Part shown: one piece after another, positions 60,366-64,000 of the stretch | Layout: the number at the start of each line of letters is the position of its first letter | Numbering within the stretch: the first letter of the stretch is position 1 | Source: Eremophila alpestris peregrina | Lineage: Eukaryota; Chordata; Aves; Passeriformes; Alaudidae | Length of the DNA: 64,000 nt | Direction of reading: 5' to 3' | Assembly (NCBI GenBank): GCA_009792885.1 | Contig: WMCF01000026.1 | Span: 2,790,001 to 2,854,000 of the forward strand | Notes under the pieces: model-generated | What the model was told of the DNA's origin: nothing | Database searches by the model: none | The model's input: only the letters and a program-made list of their open reading frames with translations | Program-made: the position numbers and the translations under genes

Positions 60366-61649
60366 CTGATAAAGGAGGTTACAATGAAAGGCAACTGCAT
60401 TGGAGTCTTTTTTAAGAGCTTTCTAACTATAAAGCAAGAGCTCATGTCTGGCCAATTTAGCCACAATGGTTTTAGATCCATCCAGTCTTGAAATGCATGG
60501 GGAGACCTTAAATTGGATGCTTTTGAGTGTGCCAGAGCCAGCCACCCATGATCTCTGCATGAAGCAGCTAAATTAGACAAACTAGATCTTTGCTGTGTAT
60601 CTGGCCAAGAATGTTCTCTGTATACAGAAATGACATTCACTGTAGTGCTGGCCTGAATTTTCATAAGAGTTAAATTTATTGAATGCCAAGCCACATTTGG
60701 ATCTATTGGTAGTTTTTTCCTAGACTTTATAAAAATTAAAAATTATGCACACTATCTGAAAAAATGCAGGAGAATATGTACTTTGGAAGGCAGGCTAAAA
60801 GCTTGTTCCAATGCACTGGGAATATGCATGTCTGCCTACTGTAAAATGTATCACCAAGGGAATAGAATAAAAAGAAAAAAAAAACCAGAAATAATATCCA
60901 CAAATATTTAACTGAAATCTAGTCAATTCAATGCATATCACCTTTGCAAGAAATTGTCTACACACCTCTAGCATTGGGGTATTTTTCTTTCTTTTCCCTG
61001 AGATCCTCCCTAACATCTTGCTGTAAATGCTAATCACTGCCCTTTTTGAATACTGCAAATTGCACTTGCTTAAAAAAAAAAACAAAAAGACCTAAAATTA
61101 CATGAATTTATAACATAAAAATACTCTGGAAAAAATATAGTGCTATCAAAACTTTTATGGATGAAACCCAAGCTTTTGGGACTTTACCCCATTTTTAAAA
61201 TGAGAATGACTGTGGTGGAGCACTCCATAGCTTGAGTCAGACATTTATTTGTTTGTGCTTTATGCAAGACTTATTCAGGTCTCAATTTGCCTAACTCAGA
61301 GAAACAGTACTCTTGAATTTTTCATGGTTTAGAGCATTTCCTTTGTTTGAGCTTTGGGTAATGGTTTCCTTTTTTCATCATTATATTTCCTTCTCTCTGT
61401 TTTCAATATGCATCTCTGCAAAGCAGGATAGCTGCAATAAAAACAAAACACAAGCCCACACAAACAAAATCTACCTAGAAACACCAGTACATTTGCATAC
61501 CTTTCTGTTGATAAATCATTTCTCAGTATTGAGGGAGAGGAATTAAAGAAAAAGATCATTTTCATCTGTTGACAGTGCTTGTTTTACCTGTTCTAAAGAA
61601 GTTAGGAACTAGTTCTTTTAGCAGTGAGTGTTACCCAAACCATCATCTG
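60366..61649. other. unique AT-rich DNA
   Basis: Nothing recognised. The first 330 bases continue the antisense 210-codon open frame, without similarity to a known protein that I can see. Confidence 0.45.
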
Positions 61650-62075
61650 TTGCCTCTTCCTTGCAGTATTCTCTGTTGTTGATGATGTTGATCCTGAGGG
61701 ACTCACAAGAAAAAGGGTAAAACTCATAAGATAAAGGCCACTTAATAAGTGAAGTAAAATGTGTGCACAAACAAAACAAATTTTTTTTTTCTTGTCTTGG
61801 CAGGCAGATGTCCAGGTAATTCAGGAAAAACTCAGCATGTGGAAGGTTTAATTGGAAAATGAAAGCCATTACCACAAAAAATCCCCCTTCCCCCTGCTTT
61901 CCTTTTATAGTTGAGCACAATATTTTATGGCGTGGCACGACCCTTTGGCCAGCTTGGGTCAGCTCTCCTGACTGTGTCCACTGCCAGCTGCTTGACCACT
62001 CCCAGCCTACAACCTTTGAGGGAGATAGAGAAGGAAAAAGGAAAAGTCTTGATGCCTTCCAAAAAATCTGATTAT
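61650..62075 (-). mobile_element. decayed LTR fragment of an avian endogenous retrovirus
   Basis: The minus strand follows a common avian LTR. It has 'gagctgacccaagctggcca', then 'aagggtcgtgcca', then 'gctcaactataaaaggaaag', a TATA box at plus 61901-61910. After that come 'taatggctttcattttcc', 'acatctgcctgccaagac' and the R/U5-like 'tttatcttatgagttttacc'. The usual poly(A) signal has decayed to ATTAAG. The U3 left part is missing, so only the promoter-to-U5 half remains. The 106-codon minus-strand open frame here (61618-61938) is LTR-derived. Confidence 0.75.
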
Positions 62076-64000
62076 TACCAACCTAATCTCTTTCAGTGAA
62101 AATCCTACCAAAGTACTTTCTATATTCTTTTAAATTATAGTATACCTCAATTTTAAAGTATGATTCCAAAAGAAAATACGTATTATATACACATTATTAG
62201 TAGTGAAAATAAATATAAGGCTAATATATGAAGGAAAATATTGGTTCGATTTCCCAACTTAGCCTTAAAATCTGAAAGCATATCTCTTTAAACAAACTAA
62301 AAAATAGCAGAAGGCAGTTTATATAAGATTCCACTCTATTTCCATAGATATAAGATGAAAATTGTATGTACTGAGCAATACATTTGAAATAATGGTAAAT
62401 AACTACTCCCGCCTTTTTCAAATATCCAAAAATACATTGAGGGAACATTTTAACAACTTTTTGCAGAAATAAAGGACTTGTCACTGAAATTTCAAATGTA
62501 GTCATAAACTCAATGATTACTCAGTGCTTTCATTCTCGTTTCCTTAGAAATGTACAGGAACATCATACCATTGAGTAAAGAACAAGTTGTTCTGGGCTCT
62601 CATTGCTGATCATTTTCCATCAACTTAAAAGTAAAGGCATCACTTTTCTGGGGAGCACTCATGTCTTATCTTATTCAAAGTGGACACACAAAACCCTCAC
62701 TGCAGTGATGTGAACAGAGATCATTCACTGAAACCAGCCTACTTACAAGATGAGGAAAGAAGGGTGGGGAAAGAAGACGAAGTTTTCCTTCTTATACATC
62801 ACCCATGGTTATTCTCTTTCTGACTCAAACGCCAAGATTTCCAGAAGTCCATAAGTATGCTATGTTCAGGCAGCTGTCTAAGGTTGCTTAAATAATCATC
62901 TCTAATCAAACCATTCACCCAGAGCTACTTAAAATACCCACTCAAAACATTCTTTTTTTCTTATGTATATTTATTTGGACTTGATCATTCCAGAAATCAC
63001 TGTGTTTTGCTTCCCATGGTTATCTGAAAGATAAAGCAATTTGGTCAAGTTTCTTTTTAGTTCCTACAGTAATCCATTGTTTCAGAAAATTGAGATGATT
63101 CTTGAGATGAAACTGGAGATGATTCTTTCTATCAAATTCAATTATTTCCCCAATAAAATTTTATCATTTTATCTCTCACACTTCTAAGGAGATACCACAA
63201 TGCTTAACCACCCTTCTTTGTCAAGTACGGGCTTTTTATTTATGGGGCTGTTTCTCTCTGACCCACATAGCAAATAATAAGAGTATTTGCTATTCTGGAA
63301 GACATACCATAGCAGTCCTGGTGAAGGCTGTCAGCATAAAAGACAACAAAATGTATTTATGAGATAAATAGCTCATTAGCATTTACTTTTCATGTTCAGT
63401 GTGTTCAAATAGCTTTCAAATGGCTACAATGCTCTACAGTTGCATATCACAGCTGGACTTTCAAGTCAGCTATTACAAAACCATAAAGTGATTTGAAAAC
63501 CATGGCTTCCCATGCCCAGCTGAATCCACATTCTCAGTTGTGTTTGTTATTAATTGCCATGTCACTCTAAGTACAGTATTTAATATCAGAAAATGTTCTG
63601 TAATCAGTAAACCCTCATGGTTATTCAGAGCCTGAGGTGCAGATACTCTCTGAATAAAAACTAGCACAGCAACTGTCCAGATGGCTGCTCTGTGCCCTGG
63701 GAAGAGGATCCATGAGAAGGATTTATCCTTCCATTATCTCCATGTTGTCCTTACCACCTTCTGTGCTCTCATCCTAACATTAGTATTGCACCAACCACGG
63801 GAAAAAGCTTCAGATGTCACGGAGACTGATCCCTTCTCCTTCCATGCAGCCTATTTTCTCCACAGCTGATATGTAGCATTGATCCAATCAGCAGAAAGGT
63901 GAAACTTTATTACTTGGCTCAGTAGTGAAATGATGAAGGAGGCATTTTGTAACATTAATATCTGGAGTGCAGGGCTTTCTGCTGAACTTCCATGTTAGGA
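62076..64000. other. unique AT-rich DNA
   Basis: No repeat or gene recognised. A slightly GC-richer patch at about 63650-63870 has short open frames only. Confidence 0.45.

Noticed and set aside
60062..60694. 210-codon minus-strand ORF as a protein gene
   Set aside because: Half of it is the antisense of a decayed CR1 reverse-transcriptase segment on the plus strand; no promoter or splice support.

Overview
The window reads as vertebrate nuclear DNA from a bird, most likely a songbird. It is AT-rich (roughly one third GC by eye), has no CpG island, operon or ribosomal RNA gene, and is scattered with diagnostic avian repeats: 3'-end fragments of CR1 LINEs on both strands, solo or broken LTRs of endogenous retroviruses, and one tRNA-Ile-derived SINE with a CR1-like tail, a type described from zebra finch. 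Most of the sequence is unique non-coding DNA, as in a gene desert or very large introns. Most open frames longer than 60 codons fit chance.

Layout. 1-10344: unique DNA, a CR1/SINE tail at 1771, a T/G-rich tract with a G-quadruplex motif at 2280, and a long decayed CR1 at 8238-8818. 10339-10898: a CpG-rich solo LTR with TGTTG/CAACA ends and a perfect 6-bp target duplication. 11176-20398: CR1 tail, tRNA-Ile SINE, possible LTR scrap, and a second LTR (19989-20398). 20399-37960: mostly unique, with CR1 pieces at 21589, 23930, 34165 and 35960. 37961-39111: a 1.15-kb LTR. 39112-48293: a CR1 tail and the best protein-coding candidate. 48294-57289: a long poly-T tract, a pyrimidine-skewed block and a CR1 tail at 53011. 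57290-58310: a fossil of a pogo/Tigger-type DNA transposase on the minus strand. 59306-59500: a pentanucleotide microsatellite holding the only N. 60085-60365: decayed CR1 coding sequence whose antisense strand gives the longest ORF (210 codons). 61650-62075: a decayed avian ERV LTR.

The most interesting locus is a compact two-exon gene model on the minus strand (41303-41815). It has a textbook signal-peptide exon, a 117-bp intron with a very strong acceptor, a second exon that continues the frame to a stop (131 codons in all), a poly(A) signal downstream, and a TATA-like box plus a 16-bp palindrome upstream. I do not recognise the protein. The pogo/Tigger fossil is the second. Several exon-like islands with good splice signals on the plus strand are reported as low-confidence leads, because such look-alikes are common in AT-rich DNA.
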